Counted from the first letter of the stretch, positions 42,415 through 52,125 are shown. The stretch: 64,000 bases of DNA from Bacteroidales bacterium (GCA_016293845.1 JAEDDH010000010.1:51767-115766), one strand, 5' to 3'. Notes: generated by a model not told the origin, from the sequence alone. Numbers and translations are program-made.

Positions 42415-43074
42415 ATGAGCAGATTTAAAAGACTAGACGTATTATACACAATGATTTCCACTGGCATAGTGCCTCTTTACTACAATGCCGATGTGGAAAA
42501 GGTAAAAACCGTTGTTAAAGCCTGTTACGATGGCGGCGCAAGGGTTTTTGAGTTTACTAACCGTGGCGACTACGCACACGAGGTTTTTGAAGAAATCAAC
42601 AAGTGGTGCGCCACCGAATGTCCCGAAATGATGATGGGCGTTGGCTCGGTGGTTGACCCCGCAACAGCCGCATTGTACATTCAATTGGGCGCGAATTTCA
42701 TCGTTTCGCCGTCGCTCAATCCCGATATGGCAAAGGTTTGCAACCGCAGAAAAATCGCTTGGCTGCCCGGATGCGGCACCCTCTCAGAGATTAATTTGGC
42801 TGAGGAGTTGGGCTGCGAAGTTGTCAAGATTTTCCCCGGCAAAGAAGTGGGCGGACCTTCGTTTGTAAAGGCTATCAAAGCACCGTGTCCGTGGACCAAC
42901 ATTATGCCTTCGGGCGGCGTTACCACCGACAAAGAGTGCCTCGAAGAGTGGTTTAAGGCAGGTGTGGCTTGCGTAGGTTTGGGCAGCCAACTCACCAAAG
43001 ATTTTGCCACCATTACCGAAAAAATCAAGTCAGCATTGCAGACCGTAAAAGAAATCAGAAATTCAACTAAGTAA
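42415..43074 (+). CDS. kdgA: KDPG/KHG aldolase (2-dehydro-3-deoxy-phosphogluconate aldolase)
   Basis: A 219-residue class I aldolase that splits 2-keto-3-deoxy-6-phosphogluconate to pyruvate and glyceraldehyde-3-phosphate, the last step of hexuronate breakdown (cytosol). The Schiff-base Lys138 is in VVKIFPGKEVGG; further matches are GVGSVVDPATA and PSGGVTTDKECLEEW. It is the first gene of a three-gene operon (4 bp to uxuA) with its own promoter. A KDG kinase would be needed to feed it and is not in the window. Confidence 0.93.
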   Translation: MSRFKRLDVLYTMISTGIVPLYYNADVEKVKTVVKACYDGGARVFEFTNRGDYAHEVFEEINKWCATECPEMMMGVGSVVDPATAALYIQLGANFIVSPSLNPDMAKVCNRRKIAWLPGCGTLSEINLAEELGCEVVKIFPGKEVGGPSFVKAIKAPCPWTNIMPSGGVTTDKECLEEWFKAGVACVGLGSQLTKDFATITEKIKSALQTVKEIRNSTK

Positions 43075-43078
43075 TATT

Positions 43079-44332
43079 ATGGAAAGAACTTGGAGATGGT
43101 TTGGCAAGAAAGACAAAATCACTCTTGCCCAACTCAGGCAAATCGGCGTTGAGGGAATCGTTACGGCCCTTCACGACGTGCCTCTTGGCGAGGTTTGGAC
43201 TCGCGAAAAAATCCGTGACCTGCGTGAGTATATCGAATCTTTCGGTATGCGATGGAGCGTGGTAGAGAGTCTGCCCGTGGTGGAGACCATCAAATACGGC
43301 GGCCCCGACCGCGACCATCAGATTGAGGTTTACAAACAATCGCTCCGCAACCTTTCGGCAGAGGGCATCCACACCATTTGCTACAACTTTATGCCTGTGC
43401 TCGACTGGGCGCGTACCGACCTCTTGCATCAGAATCCCAACGGCTCTACCAACCTCTATTTCAATTATGCCGAGTTTGCATATTTCGACATCTATATCCT
43501 CAAACGCGAAGGCGCACGCGAGGAGTGGGCTAAATTCAAATTTCCGGCAGGCATAGGCGAGGGTCGCAATGTTTTGGCAGAATGTGACCAACTTGCCAAG
43601 ACTATGACTCCCGAAAAAGACCACAAACTCGTGGAAACCATCGTTATCAAAACTCAGGGTTTTGTAAGCGGCAACTTCTCCGAAAACGACGAGGCTCCCA
43701 TTCAAAAATTCCGCGAATTTCTCAACCTCTACAAGGGTATCGGCAAGGCTGAATTGAGGGCTAATATGAAATATTTCCTCGAAGCCATTATGCCCGTTTG
43801 CGAGGAGTGCGGAATGAATATGTGCGTCCATCCTGACGACCCGCCTATCGAGGTGCTTGGATTGCCCCGAATTGTGCGCACCGAGGAGGATATAAAGTGG
43901 TTTCTCGACGCTGTGCCCAATAAGCACAATGGCTTGTCATTCTGCGCCGGTTCGCTCTCTGCCGGAGCATACAACAATGTGGTTGATTTGGCTCGCAAGT
44001 TTGCCTCACGCACACATTTTGTACATCTTCGCTCGTGCCACATTTTCCCCAACGGCGATTTCACCGAAGCATCGCACCTGGGCGGACGTGCCGACCTTAT
44101 CGAACTCTGCCGCATTTTTGAGAAAGAAAATCCCCAACTCCCGATGCGCGTAGACCACGGTATGACCTTCACCGATGAGCCGGGAGGCATTATGGACGAG
44201 TCGAACCACGGACACAATTCAGGCTACACCCTCTTGGGACGTATGTTTGCAATGGGTCAGGTGCAGGGAATCCTCGCCACAGTGGATCGTGAGTTAGGAA
44301 TTGAATACAAACAACCCGGATTTTTTGATTAA
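43079..44332 (+). CDS. uxuA: Mannonate dehydratase
   Basis: A 417-residue enzyme that dehydrates D-mannonate to 2-keto-3-deoxygluconate. The start (MERTWRWFGKKDKITLAQLR) and the metal-site blocks MNMCVHPDDPP, SFCAGSLSAGAYN, VHLRSCHIF and MRVDHG are typical of the UxuA TIM barrel; length is slightly above the E. coli norm. It follows kdgA by 4 bp and precedes uxuB by one base, so all three are translated from one mRNA. Substrate is produced by UxuB from fructuronate. Confidence 0.96.
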   Translation: MERTWRWFGKKDKITLAQLRQIGVEGIVTALHDVPLGEVWTREKIRDLREYIESFGMRWSVVESLPVVETIKYGGPDRDHQIEVYKQSLRNLSAEGIHTICYNFMPVLDWARTDLLHQNPNGSTNLYFNYAEFAYFDIYILKREGAREEWAKFKFPAGIGEGRNVLAECDQLAKTMTPEKDHKLVETIVIKTQGFVSGNFSENDEAPIQKFREFLNLYKGIGKAELRANMKYFLEAIMPVCEECGMNMCVHPDDPPIEVLGLPRIVRTEEDIKWFLDAVPNKHNGLSFCAGSLSAGAYNNVVDLARKFASRTHFVHLRSCHIFPNGDFTEASHLGGRADLIELCRIFEKENPQLPMRVDHGMTFTDEPGGIMDESNHGHNSGYTLLGRMFAMGQVQGILATVDRELGIEYKQPGFFD

Positions 44333-44333
44333 T

Positions 44334-45920
44334 ATGAAACTAACAGATATTTTAAACGGCACATTCAACGCCGCAGAATGGGAGCAAAAAGGCTACCAAC
44401 TCCCTAATTTTGACATCAAGGCACTGCGCGAAAAAACTGCCAAAGAACCCACTTGGGTACACTTTGGTGGCGGAAACATCTTCCGTGCATTTCCCGCAGC
44501 CATTCTCAACGATGCGCTCAATAGTGGCAAATACGATCGTGGCGTTATCGTGGCAGAAACATTCGACTTTGAGGTAATCGACAAGGCATACGCACCTTAC
44601 GGCAATCTTTCGCTCTGCGTAAACCTCTGTTCCGACGGAAGTATCGAAAAGAAAGTGATTGCAAGCGTTACCGAGGCTCTCAAAGCCGACCCGCAGTTCA
44701 ACGATTGGAACCGTCTTGTGGAAATCTTCAAGAACCCCACCTTGCAGATGATTTCGTTTACCATCACCGAAAAAGGCTACTCGTTTAACGAGGCAGACCT
44801 TGCTCGCGGACTCAAACCTGTGTTTGCTTTGGGCAAGGTAACGGCTCTTTTGTTTGAACGTTGGCAGGCAGGCGCATATCCCTTGACAATTCAGTCGATG
44901 GACAACTGTTCGCACAATGGCGACAAGGTGAAAGCCGGTGTGTTTGCCTACGCAGAACGTTGGGCTAAGGACGGACTTGTTCCTCAGGCTTTTGTGGATT
45001 ATCTTAAAAACGAAAAGACAATCACATTCCCCTGGTCGATGATCGACAAGATTACACCCCGCCCGCACGAAAAGGTAAAGGAATTGTTGGCTGCCGACGG
45101 TTTTGACGATAACAATTACATCGAAACCGAAAAGCACACTTTCACCGCTCCATTTGTCAACGCCGAAGAGGTGCAATATCTTGTTATTGAGGATAATTAC
45201 ACCAACGGACGTCCTCCGCTCGATTTGGGAGGCGCACTCTACACCACCCGCGAAACCGTTGACAAGGTGGAGACTATGAAGGTAACCACCTGTCTTAATC
45301 CGCTCCACACCGCAATGGCAATTTACGGCTGTATGTTGGGCTACACGCTCATCAGTGCCGAAATGAAGGACGACGACCTCCGTGCATTTATTCAGAAAAT
45401 CGGATATATGGAGGCAATGCCGGTAGTGGTTGACCCGGGTGTTTTGAACCCCTACGAGTTTATCGGTGCCGTGCTCAACAAACGTCTGCCCAACCCATTT
45501 ATGCCCGATGCACCGCAGCGTATCGCCACCGACACAAGTCAAAAACTACCCATCCGCTTTGGCGAAACTCTCAAAAAGTATATCGCTCGTGGTCTTGATA
45601 AGAGCAACCTTGTGCTAATTCCTTTGGTGTTGGCAGGTTATGCACGTTACCTCAAAGGCATCAAGGACGACGGCACTCCGTTTGATTGCTCGCCCGACCC
45701 GATGCTCGAAGAGTTGCAGGCTATTGTGGCTTCGTTGGAGATTGGCAAGCCCGATCAAGATTGGAGCGCATTGAAGAAACTTTACAGCCGCAAAGACGTA
45801 TTCGCCCTCGACCTCTACGAAGCCGGCTTAGGCGAAAAAATCGAAGGCATGGTTAAAGAACTCTTTGCAGGAAAGGGGGCAGTAAGAGCAACACTGCATA
45901 AATACGTATCAGCACGATAG
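44334..45920 (+). CDS. uxuB: Fructuronate reductase / mannitol dehydrogenase family
   Basis: A 528-residue NAD-dependent long-chain dehydrogenase that reduces D-fructuronate to D-mannonate; tagaturonate reductase activity cannot be excluded from sequence. The Rossmann start is WVHFGGGNIFRAFPAAILND, the signature region ITEKGYSFNEADLA, and the catalytic Lys/His region TTCLNPLHTAMAIYGCMLGY is clear. The start at 44334 (MKLTDILNG) lies one base after the uxuA stop; an in-phase upstream ATG inside uxuA is rejected. It ends 9 bp from a convergent gene, without a visible terminator. Confidence 0.92.
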   Translation: MKLTDILNGTFNAAEWEQKGYQLPNFDIKALREKTAKEPTWVHFGGGNIFRAFPAAILNDALNSGKYDRGVIVAETFDFEVIDKAYAPYGNLSLCVNLCSDGSIEKKVIASVTEALKADPQFNDWNRLVEIFKNPTLQMISFTITEKGYSFNEADLARGLKPVFALGKVTALLFERWQAGAYPLTIQSMDNCSHNGDKVKAGVFAYAERWAKDGLVPQAFVDYLKNEKTITFPWSMIDKITPRPHEKVKELLAADGFDDNNYIETEKHTFTAPFVNAEEVQYLVIEDNYTNGRPPLDLGGALYTTRETVDKVETMKVTTCLNPLHTAMAIYGCMLGYTLISAEMKDDDLRAFIQKIGYMEAMPVVVDPGVLNPYEFIGAVLNKRLPNPFMPDAPQRIATDTSQKLPIRFGETLKKYIARGLDKSNLVLIPLVLAGYARYLKGIKDDGTPFDCSPDPMLEELQAIVASLEIGKPDQDWSALKKLYSRKDVFALDLYEAGLGEKIEGMVKELFAGKGAVRATLHKYVSAR

Positions 45921-45929
45921 TATAAAATT

Positions 45930-48851
45930 CTAATCCAAAACCACCTTGGCGGTGAGAATGCCGCCGAGGATGGTTCTTTTGTCTTTTGATTTGCGTATAT
46001 CAAAATCTACCGAAATGTGCAAAAATTTTGCTGCAACGATACCTGCCGTAATATTTGCCACAAGGTTGTCGCCATTTTGCAATCCTGCAAGCATCTGATA
46101 TTTTACCGACGGGTTTTCGTCGCCTTTAAAATCATTGCGCACATACGACAGCAAGGCGGCTATGTTGCCCGCATCAGAGGCAAATAGATATTTGGCAGTG
46201 AGCGAGTTGGTGCTAAGGTTAGAGTTGGAGCAATGCTTTAAAAGATTTTCGTAAACAATTGAAATATCAGAAGTTTTGCCAATTTTAATATTCGCCGACA
46301 AAGTATTGTGCTTTAAATCAATGCGGTAGTTTTTTTCGGGGAAAAAATCCGAGTTGTAATCCTCAAAACCTTGTTCGTAGATATGTCCAATGCGGATAAT
46401 CTCAACAATTTGCGATTCTACACCTGCGTTTGCGAGTCGTTGTCGGTCGTTTTCTTCGCCATAAAAAGTAAGCCTCTTGTTTTGAGCGTGCGAGAATCCT
46501 CCCAAAATCCAAAACGGCTTGAAAATATGATATTTGGCATTGGTTTTAAACATTGCTGAGCGTGCAATGGTACTGTCGCCCTTGAATAATACAAAACCAT
46601 CTTCGGCGGCAGATTTTAGCAACGATGATAAAGTGATATTAGAATATAATTTTTTGCTGTTCCAAGTGGTAGATGTGGCATAACGTTGCGAAATAGTGCT
46701 TACATAACGTCCTGTGTGGGTGTAGTACTTAACATAATCGGCGTCGGTCTTATAAAAAGCCTTTTCAAACTCGTTGATTTCTTGTTCGCCATTTTGGTTG
46801 TAATCGTTCCAGACGTAGTAGCCGTTGCCTGCCGAGGTTTTCAAAAAAGTAAATCCAGCCTTTTCCATTACGCCCGATTCGGTTTCGGCTGTGGATGATA
46901 TTTTAAAACGGTGGTCAAAAAGTTGAACCAATGCTTCTGTTCGTCCTGTTAAACTCATTGATTCTCTTATAGAAAGAGTGTCATAATCTTGACGGATTTT
47001 TTTGAGAATTTTGATACCCGACAACTTTAAAATATCTGATTTCTTTACCTCGTATCCGGCGGAGATAGAGCGTGTACGGCTGTTGCTACCCGATGAAAAA
47101 ATATCAGACGAGGCAAATGTAAGACGGTCGGCGGCGGTGATTTTTATCCACGCATTGTCGGTTTTGGCAGCGGTGTAAAATTGGGTCTCTTTGTAGTTAA
47201 AATCGGCAGAATCTGATAAATTGTTATAAGTTCCGCTCTTTAATTTATACGCCGAACCAAAGGTGTAGATATTTTTGTATATTTCGGCAAAAGCAGAGGC
47301 AGTAAGACGTGTGGTAATGGAGTTTTGGTAATGGTCGGAGCCATAAAATGAACTTGAAATTCCTATTTTGATAAAGTCAGATTTATAGTTGATATTCATT
47401 ACGTTACCAGTTCCTTTAAAAACATCTGCAACATCTGCCAAGGTGCCCGAATATCCGCCCGAAAAACCTTTGAGAGCCTTGCGTTCAATTTTAAAATCGG
47501 CAAATTGTTCTTGACTGCCGCCGGTGTAGTGTGGAATATTCCAAATTCGTTGAAAATCAGCATTCTTGTTTTCTTCGATAGATACAAATCCCTTGCTCGA
47601 AAACTTGTAATCTGCATTTATAAAGGTGTATCGTGCCGTATCTGCGCCAAAACGATGATAGAAGGTGTAACATCCTGCGTAAGTATCGTTGTAATAACCC
47701 TTTGGCATCATTCGGTCGGGAATATTTTTTAGCAAAACGGTTTCGGTGGCAAATAGGGTAGTGGAGTCGGTGCCTGTGCGGGTAAGCAGGGCGAGATACG
47801 ATTTCTTTTTTGGCGGATTATTGGCGATGTCTGCCGAGTCGGTATCATCGTTTGGCATACGGTCGTATTCGGTTATGTAATTGATAGTTTCCATTGTGTT
47901 GCCGTGCCTTATTCCTGCCGAAATATCACTAAACGAACGGCTGTAAAGCGAATGACTATATTCAAAATCTACTGTAATGAGCGTTTGCGCAGTGATTTGA
48001 ATTTTGGGTTCAAAGGTGATAGAGCCTGAATTATAGTCTATTACATAATCGTTGCCGATACCCGGAGTAAGGCGGTTGCCATCGATCCAAACGGTTTCGG
48101 TGTGCGAGAGTATTATAACAGATTGCCCATCAGGGTCGGTGAGGTAGTATGGACCTTGCGAATTTTCTATTCCATTGATTTGCTGACGGAGGTAACGCCC
48201 TTTGAGATTGGCTGTTGAGGCTGATATATACATCGAATCCTTGGGATGTTTTTTTAATCCTGCGGCGGTTGACAGACTTATACCCTTGATTTTTTTCTGA
48301 TAGTTGACATACTCTGTGCCCATTTGCCTAAGAAAAATATCACCTGCCGAAAACACCGTCTTGCCCTTGCGGATAGATATTGAAGCATTGCTAAGTTCTG
48401 ATATTTGACGAGTTGCGCCATCCTCGTCAACTGGCATATCCGAGTCGCTGATGTTCGCCTCGATGGTAAAACCTCCTCCTATGGGTCCCTCAATAGTTAA
48501 GTCGGTTTGTGTAGATTGCGAAAGGTTTTTGTTGTTTCCATTGGCGAGTGATTTTTGCAAATATCCGTGTTTGGTAAGGCTGTCGGTAGGGTGGGAGCGA
48601 GGCTGATGGGCATCTTCTTCGAATCCAAGCAATCGTTGCACAGGTTTTGAAGGTTCAAGCCTCGGCACAATAAAGGTGTCGCTATATATATAATGTGTCT
48701 TTGCAGCCGAGTTAATAAGATTTAAAAGCGAGTCGGAAATTGTGCCGTCTGTAATAATTTTTGTGTATCTTTGTGGCGAGGCGGTGGTGTCCTGAGCGTA
48801 CAGATTTGATGCGCGCAGAAGCATTGCTACCGTGCATAATAATTTAAACAT
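45930..48851 (-). CDS. Large outer-membrane-associated hypothetical protein
   Basis: About 973 residues with a signal peptide (MFKLLCTVAMLLRASNLYAQ). The first third contains repeated beta-domains (for example YYLTDPDGQSVIILSHTETV and GNRLTPGIGNDYVIDYNSGS, then ITFEP), and the rest alternates strands as in a large outer-membrane barrel. The pattern fits uncharacterised Bacteroidota envelope proteins of about 1000 residues; a role in surface assembly or transport is only a guess. The frame is open to 48884, but that start overlaps the divergent DUF2461 gene by 19 bp, so 48851 is preferred. Confidence 0.7.
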   Translation of the reverse strand: MFKLLCTVAMLLRASNLYAQDTTASPQRYTKIITDGTISDSLLNLINSAAKTHYIYSDTFIVPRLEPSKPVQRLLGFEEDAHQPRSHPTDSLTKHGYLQKSLANGNNKNLSQSTQTDLTIEGPIGGGFTIEANISDSDMPVDEDGATRQISELSNASISIRKGKTVFSAGDIFLRQMGTEYVNYQKKIKGISLSTAAGLKKHPKDSMYISASTANLKGRYLRQQINGIENSQGPYYLTDPDGQSVIILSHTETVWIDGNRLTPGIGNDYVIDYNSGSITFEPKIQITAQTLITVDFEYSHSLYSRSFSDISAGIRHGNTMETINYITEYDRMPNDDTDSADIANNPPKKKSYLALLTRTGTDSTTLFATETVLLKNIPDRMMPKGYYNDTYAGCYTFYHRFGADTARYTFINADYKFSSKGFVSIEENKNADFQRIWNIPHYTGGSQEQFADFKIERKALKGFSGGYSGTLADVADVFKGTGNVMNINYKSDFIKIGISSSFYGSDHYQNSITTRLTASAFAEIYKNIYTFGSAYKLKSGTYNNLSDSADFNYKETQFYTAAKTDNAWIKITAADRLTFASSDIFSSGSNSRTRSISAGYEVKKSDILKLSGIKILKKIRQDYDTLSIRESMSLTGRTEALVQLFDHRFKISSTAETESGVMEKAGFTFLKTSAGNGYYVWNDYNQNGEQEINEFEKAFYKTDADYVKYYTHTGRYVSTISQRYATSTTWNSKKLYSNITLSSLLKSAAEDGFVLFKGDSTIARSAMFKTNAKYHIFKPFWILGGFSHAQNKRLTFYGEENDRQRLANAGVESQIVEIIRIGHIYEQGFEDYNSDFFPEKNYRIDLKHNTLSANIKIGKTSDISIVYENLLKHCSNSNLSTNSLTAKYLFASDAGNIAALLSYVRNDFKGDENPSVKYQMLAGLQNGDNLVANITAGIVAAKFLHISVDFDIRKSKDKRTILGGILTAKVVLD

Positions 48852-48865
48852 CAACCCTATAAGCA

Positions 48866-49516
48866 ATGGACGTTTCAAGAGCATTAGATTTTTTGAGCCA
48901 ACTAAAATGCAACAACAACCGCGATTGGTTTGCCGCGCACAAAGATACTTATTTGCAGATAAACAAAGAAATCAACGAGTTTGCCGATAAGATGATATTG
49001 AATATTTCGCAATTCGACGAACTTGGACCTATCTCTGCCAAAGATTGCACCTACCGCATTTACCGCGACATAAGGTTTTCGGCAGATAAGTCGCCCTTTA
49101 AAACCCATATCGGTGTGTATATTTGCAAAGGAGGCAAAAACAGCGAGTTGGCAGGTTACTATATTCATTTTGAACCCGGTGAGTGTATGGTGGCAGGCGG
49201 TGTGTGGTGTCCGTCGAAAGAAAACTTAGAGTATATCCGCCGCACAATTTTCAACGACCCGCAGCAGTATATCAATATCCTTGAACAAAAGGATTTTAAA
49301 CATAATTTCCATTTGATGGACGACCGCCTGAAAACAGCACCCAAGGGTTATCCAAATGATTTTGAGCATATCGACTTGATTCGTTACAAATCGTTTGTGC
49401 CCTTTAAGAATTTTTCCGACGAAGATTTCTGCGCCGATGATCTTGAAGACAATATCACACGGCATTTAAAAATGATAAAGCCCTATAATGCGTTTTTGAA
49501 TGATATAATAGAATAA
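48866..49516 (+). CDS. DUF2461 family protein (TIGR02453-like)
   Basis: A 216-residue cytoplasmic protein. Diagnostic blocks are FLSQLKCNNNRDWFAAHKDTY, the central RIYRDIRFSADKSPFKTHIG and the late GYYIHFEPGECMVAGGVW, all typical of this widespread family of unknown biochemical function. It is divergent from the large envelope gene and ends at a strong bidirectional terminator. Confidence 0.9.
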   Translation: MDVSRALDFLSQLKCNNNRDWFAAHKDTYLQINKEINEFADKMILNISQFDELGPISAKDCTYRIYRDIRFSADKSPFKTHIGVYICKGGKNSELAGYYIHFEPGECMVAGGVWCPSKENLEYIRRTIFNDPQQYINILEQKDFKHNFHLMDDRLKTAPKGYPNDFEHIDLIRYKSFVPFKNFSDEDFCADDLEDNITRHLKMIKPYNAFLNDIIE

Positions 49517-49549
49517 AAAAAGGAGGCATTTGATATTGCCTCCTTTTTT
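49515..49549. terminator. Bidirectional Rho-independent terminator
   Basis: AAAAAAAGGAGGCA (49515-49528) pairs with TGCCTCCTTTTTT (49537-49549). It gives a GC stem with A and T tracts on the two sides, serving both the DUF2461 gene (plus) and the DUF3127 gene (minus). Confidence 0.9.
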
Positions 49550-49571
49550 GTAATTGTTGATAACTAATTGC

Positions 49572-49952
49572 TTAGAATGGCAAGTCGCCTTCTGCTTCGG
49601 CCTGAGGTTGTTCTGCTGGACCTGCGGGTGCTGTTTGACCTGCGGGAGCTGCGCCCTGTGGAGCGGCTGGTGCAGTTGCGCCAATACGTTCTATCTTCCA
49701 AGCGTTGAGGGTGTTGTACCATTTGCCCTGATATTCGCGTCCACGGATATCGAACGATACTTTGATGTTTTCGCCAATTTGGTACTGATCAAGTTGAACG
49801 CGGTCGCCATAAACGTTGAAAACTGCGCTTTGAGGATACTGTCCGGGAATTTCAATAACAAAATCTTGCGAAGTCCAATTGGTGCCGTTTGCCGATACAC
49901 CGCTGCGGCGTTCCAAAAGGTGGGTAAGTTTGCCTTCTACTTCTAATGCCAT
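49572..49952 (-). CDS. DUF3127 protein with SSB-like acidic tail
   Basis: A 126-residue protein. Residues 1-90 are the DUF3127 domain, predicted OB-like (MALEVEGKLTHLLERRSGVS, DFVIEIPGQYPQSAVFNVYG). Residues 90-120 are an Ala/Pro/Gln linker, and the end is EAEGDLPF, which resembles the DDDIPF tip by which single-stranded-DNA-binding proteins recruit partners. A role with single-stranded DNA or in nucleoid processes is inferred only. It is separated by 24 bp from the FKBP gene upstream and may share its transcript. Confidence 0.85.
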   Translation of the reverse strand: MALEVEGKLTHLLERRSGVSANGTNWTSQDFVIEIPGQYPQSAVFNVYGDRVQLDQYQIGENIKVSFDIRGREYQGKWYNTLNAWKIERIGATAPAAPQGAAPAGQTAPAGPAEQPQAEAEGDLPF

Positions 49953-49976
49953 TTGAGTGTGTTTTATAGGTTTATA

Positions 49977-50714
49977 TTACTTATTGTCTTTGGGTTGTTC
50001 GGCAGGTTCGGGTTTGATAATCTGCACGAGTTCCATTTCAAAGATTAAGAGGCTGTTGGGAGCAATAGCACCGTTGTCCATCTGACCGTAGCCAAGATCG
50101 GGGTGAATCCAAACCTGAACTTTTTCGCCGAGCGACATAAGTTTGAGCATCTCTGTCCAACCTTTGATAACGCCTCCAACCATAAATCTTGCGGGCTGAT
50201 TGCCACGGAGGTCGGTGCCGTCAAATTGAGAGCCGTCGATAAATGTGCCTCGGTAAAGACATTCAACTTCGTCTTCGTCGGTGGGGAATTGTTTGCCATC
50301 GCCGGGGGTTATAACTTTGTATTGCAAACCACTTTCGGTGGTAACAACGCCCTCTTTGGTTTTGTTTTCAGCGAGGAATTTTTCAGCCTTTTCGAGGTTT
50401 TCCTTAGCCTGTTTTTCGCCGCGTTTTTTCAAATAATCGCTAATGGTTTTGTCGGCTTGCTGAGGAGTAATGCCAAACGAAGCAGTATCAAAGTCTAATG
50501 CTTTTTTGAATCCTGCAAGAAAAGCAGTTACATTGATTTCGGGGATGTTTTGGTAAAACTGATTACCGACGTTGATACCTAAAACATAGCTTGCCGAGTC
50601 GAGGTCGTTAGTAAGTTTAACGTTAGTGTTGATTTCAGCGCCTTTTTGTTGGCACGAAACCATAGCCGACAGCATCATAGCAGCTGTGGCGAGTGTAAGA
50701 ATTTGTTTTTTCAT
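49977..50714 (-). CDS. FKBP-type peptidyl-prolyl isomerase lipoprotein
   Basis: A 245-residue envelope foldase. The signal ends in lipobox SAMVSC (start at 50714, MKKQILTLA), so it is a lipoprotein. Residues about 30-120 form the FkpA-like helical dimerisation domain (DSASYVLGINVGNQFYQNIP; LKKRGEKQAKENLEKAEKFL). The FKBP domain follows with GLQYKVITPGDG, FIDGSQFDGT, GWTEMLKLMSLGEKVQVWIH and LIFEMELVQI. It is next to a second FKBP gene (25 bp), a tandem duplication common in Bacteroidota. Confidence 0.94.
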   Translation of the reverse strand: MKKQILTLATAAMMLSAMVSCQQKGAEINTNVKLTNDLDSASYVLGINVGNQFYQNIPEINVTAFLAGFKKALDFDTASFGITPQQADKTISDYLKKRGEKQAKENLEKAEKFLAENKTKEGVVTTESGLQYKVITPGDGKQFPTDEDEVECLYRGTFIDGSQFDGTDLRGNQPARFMVGGVIKGWTEMLKLMSLGEKVQVWIHPDLGYGQMDNGAIAPNSLLIFEMELVQIIKPEPAEQPKDNK

Positions 50715-50739
50715 CTCTTTATTATTATGTGTCTGTTTG

Positions 50740-51471
50740 TTAGTCTTCTCCAATAGTGAAAGGCAGTTCGTCGTCGTTGCCCTTGTTGGCACCTACCTCC
50801 ACTGAAATGAGTTCCACGTCGAAAATCATTGGCGAATAGGCGGGAATCTCCTCTGATGGAGCATACTCGCCGTAAGCAAGGTCTTGGGGAATATAAAAAA
50901 TGTATTCAGCACCCTCTTTCATCATTTTAAGTCCTTGAGCAAGACCCGGAATGATGTAGTCTAATGTAAGTTCGGTGGGTTCTTCGCTGTCAAACGAAGT
51001 GTCGAACACAGTGCCGTCGATAAGTTTTCCTTCATAATAGATGTGCACAGCGTCAGAGTCGGTAGGCATCAGTCCGTTTTCTTTGCCTTGTTTAATGATT
51101 TTGTATTGCAAACCATTGTCGAGAGTTACCACACCGGGCTCTTTTGCGTTTTTGGCAAAAAACTCCTTGCCTATTTTCAATTGTTCTTCTTTTTGTTTGG
51201 CTTCGCGTTCAGCAAAAAAATTCTCCAAAAGAGTGCTTGCTGACTCTTGGTCGATGGCAGAAGTGTTGTTTGCCACGTCTTTAAAAGCCTTTCCGATAAG
51301 GTCGGCGTTGATAGGCAAGTTTTCTTTGCTGATATTCTGAGCGAGTATATAGCCTATGCTGTAACAGATAGAGTCTTGACGCGACGACACCTTAATTTTG
51401 TCGAAATATTTTTGAGCAGAAGCAGTAGCGGCAGTTAAAAGTATTGCCAAAGTATAGATTATTTTTTTCAT
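50740..51471 (-). CDS. FKBP-type peptidyl-prolyl isomerase, periplasmic paralog
   Basis: A 243-residue foldase with a cleavable signal peptide (TASAQ) rather than a lipobox. It has the same layout as the downstream paralog: an N-terminal helical domain (DSICYSIGYILAQNIS; FFAEREAKQKEEQLKIGKEF), then an FKBP domain (GLQYKIIKQG, LIDGTVFDTS, IPGLAQGLKMMKEGAEYIFY, MIFDVELISV). The short acidic C-terminal extension (DDELPFTIGED) is not in the paralog. It lies 18 bp downstream of the membrane protein gene at 51490. Confidence 0.93.
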   Translation of the reverse strand: MKKIIYTLAILLTAATASAQKYFDKIKVSSRQDSICYSIGYILAQNISKENLPINADLIGKAFKDVANNTSAIDQESASTLLENFFAEREAKQKEEQLKIGKEFFAKNAKEPGVVTLDNGLQYKIIKQGKENGLMPTDSDAVHIYYEGKLIDGTVFDTSFDSEEPTELTLDYIIPGLAQGLKMMKEGAEYIFYIPQDLAYGEYAPSEEIPAYSPMIFDVELISVEVGANKGNDDELPFTIGED

Positions 51472-51489
51472 CTTTTATAATATTAATAG

Positions 51490-52011
51490 TTATTTAAAAA
51501 TTTCCTCAATTTCTTCCTTTACCTTTTCGATAGCGTCTTGAACCGGATTTTGGTCTGATTGAGCCATCATCTGCAAAATGTAGGTGCTAAGTTCGATCGC
51601 CTTGTTGTCTGACGACATACGCTGAGCCGAGATGTTGATAAGTTCTACAATGCTCTCTTTTGCAGTTTTAACGGCTTCCCACGATTCGTCGCTGATGTAA
51701 ATTTGCTGCGACATATTGTGCTCGTATTCGGCGCGGATGGTGGTGAGCAGAGCCCTTTGAAAATCTTTTGCGCTCATTCCGGGGTCTTGCACGCGGATAA
51801 GAAGGTTGCTTGGTTGAATACGTTCCAAAAAGAGTATAATTCTCTCAAATGCAGCCAAACGGAGCGGGGTAATGATTTTTTGATTTCCCATGGCAAGATC
51901 CAAACGCTGTTTCTGCTCTTCGCGTATAAGGAATTGTCTAATAGTTAAATAAGTGCACGCCAAAACTATCAGGGCGGGCAAAAGGTATTTTAATAATTCT
52001 GCTATATCCAT
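51490..52011 (-). CDS. Hypothetical single-pass membrane protein
   Basis: A 173-residue protein with one N-terminal TM helix (LLKYLLPALIVLACTYLTI) and a cytoplasmic helical domain (PLRLAAFERIILFLERIQPS; NMSQQIYISDESWEAVKTAK). It resembles a conserved Bacteroidota family of unknown function (possibly DUF7935). It begins the minus-strand unit with the two FKBP genes; a minus-strand −7-like TACCTTTG (52036-52043) lies about 25 bp upstream. The family's usual position next to FKBP genes hints at envelope homeostasis, but nothing more can be said. Confidence 0.75.
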   Translation of the reverse strand: MDIAELLKYLLPALIVLACTYLTIRQFLIREEQKQRLDLAMGNQKIITPLRLAAFERIILFLERIQPSNLLIRVQDPGMSAKDFQRALLTTIRAEYEHNMSQQIYISDESWEAVKTAKESIVELINISAQRMSSDNKAIELSTYILQMMAQSDQNPVQDAIEKVKEEIEEIFK

Positions 52012-52125
52012 GTTTTTTGTTCTAAAAATTCACGCCAAAGGTAATAATTCTTTACGAAAATAATTATCGGCGGCTGTTTTTTAATATTTTTTTCCATATA
52101 TTTGCGATATATTTGTTTTACAAAC

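Noticed and set aside
43067..43927. 286-codon open frame antisense to uxuA
   Set aside because: Shadow frame; uxuA is supported by many family motifs.
44352..45542. 396-codon open frame antisense to uxuB
   Set aside because: Shadow of a clear fructuronate reductase gene; no recognisable protein features.
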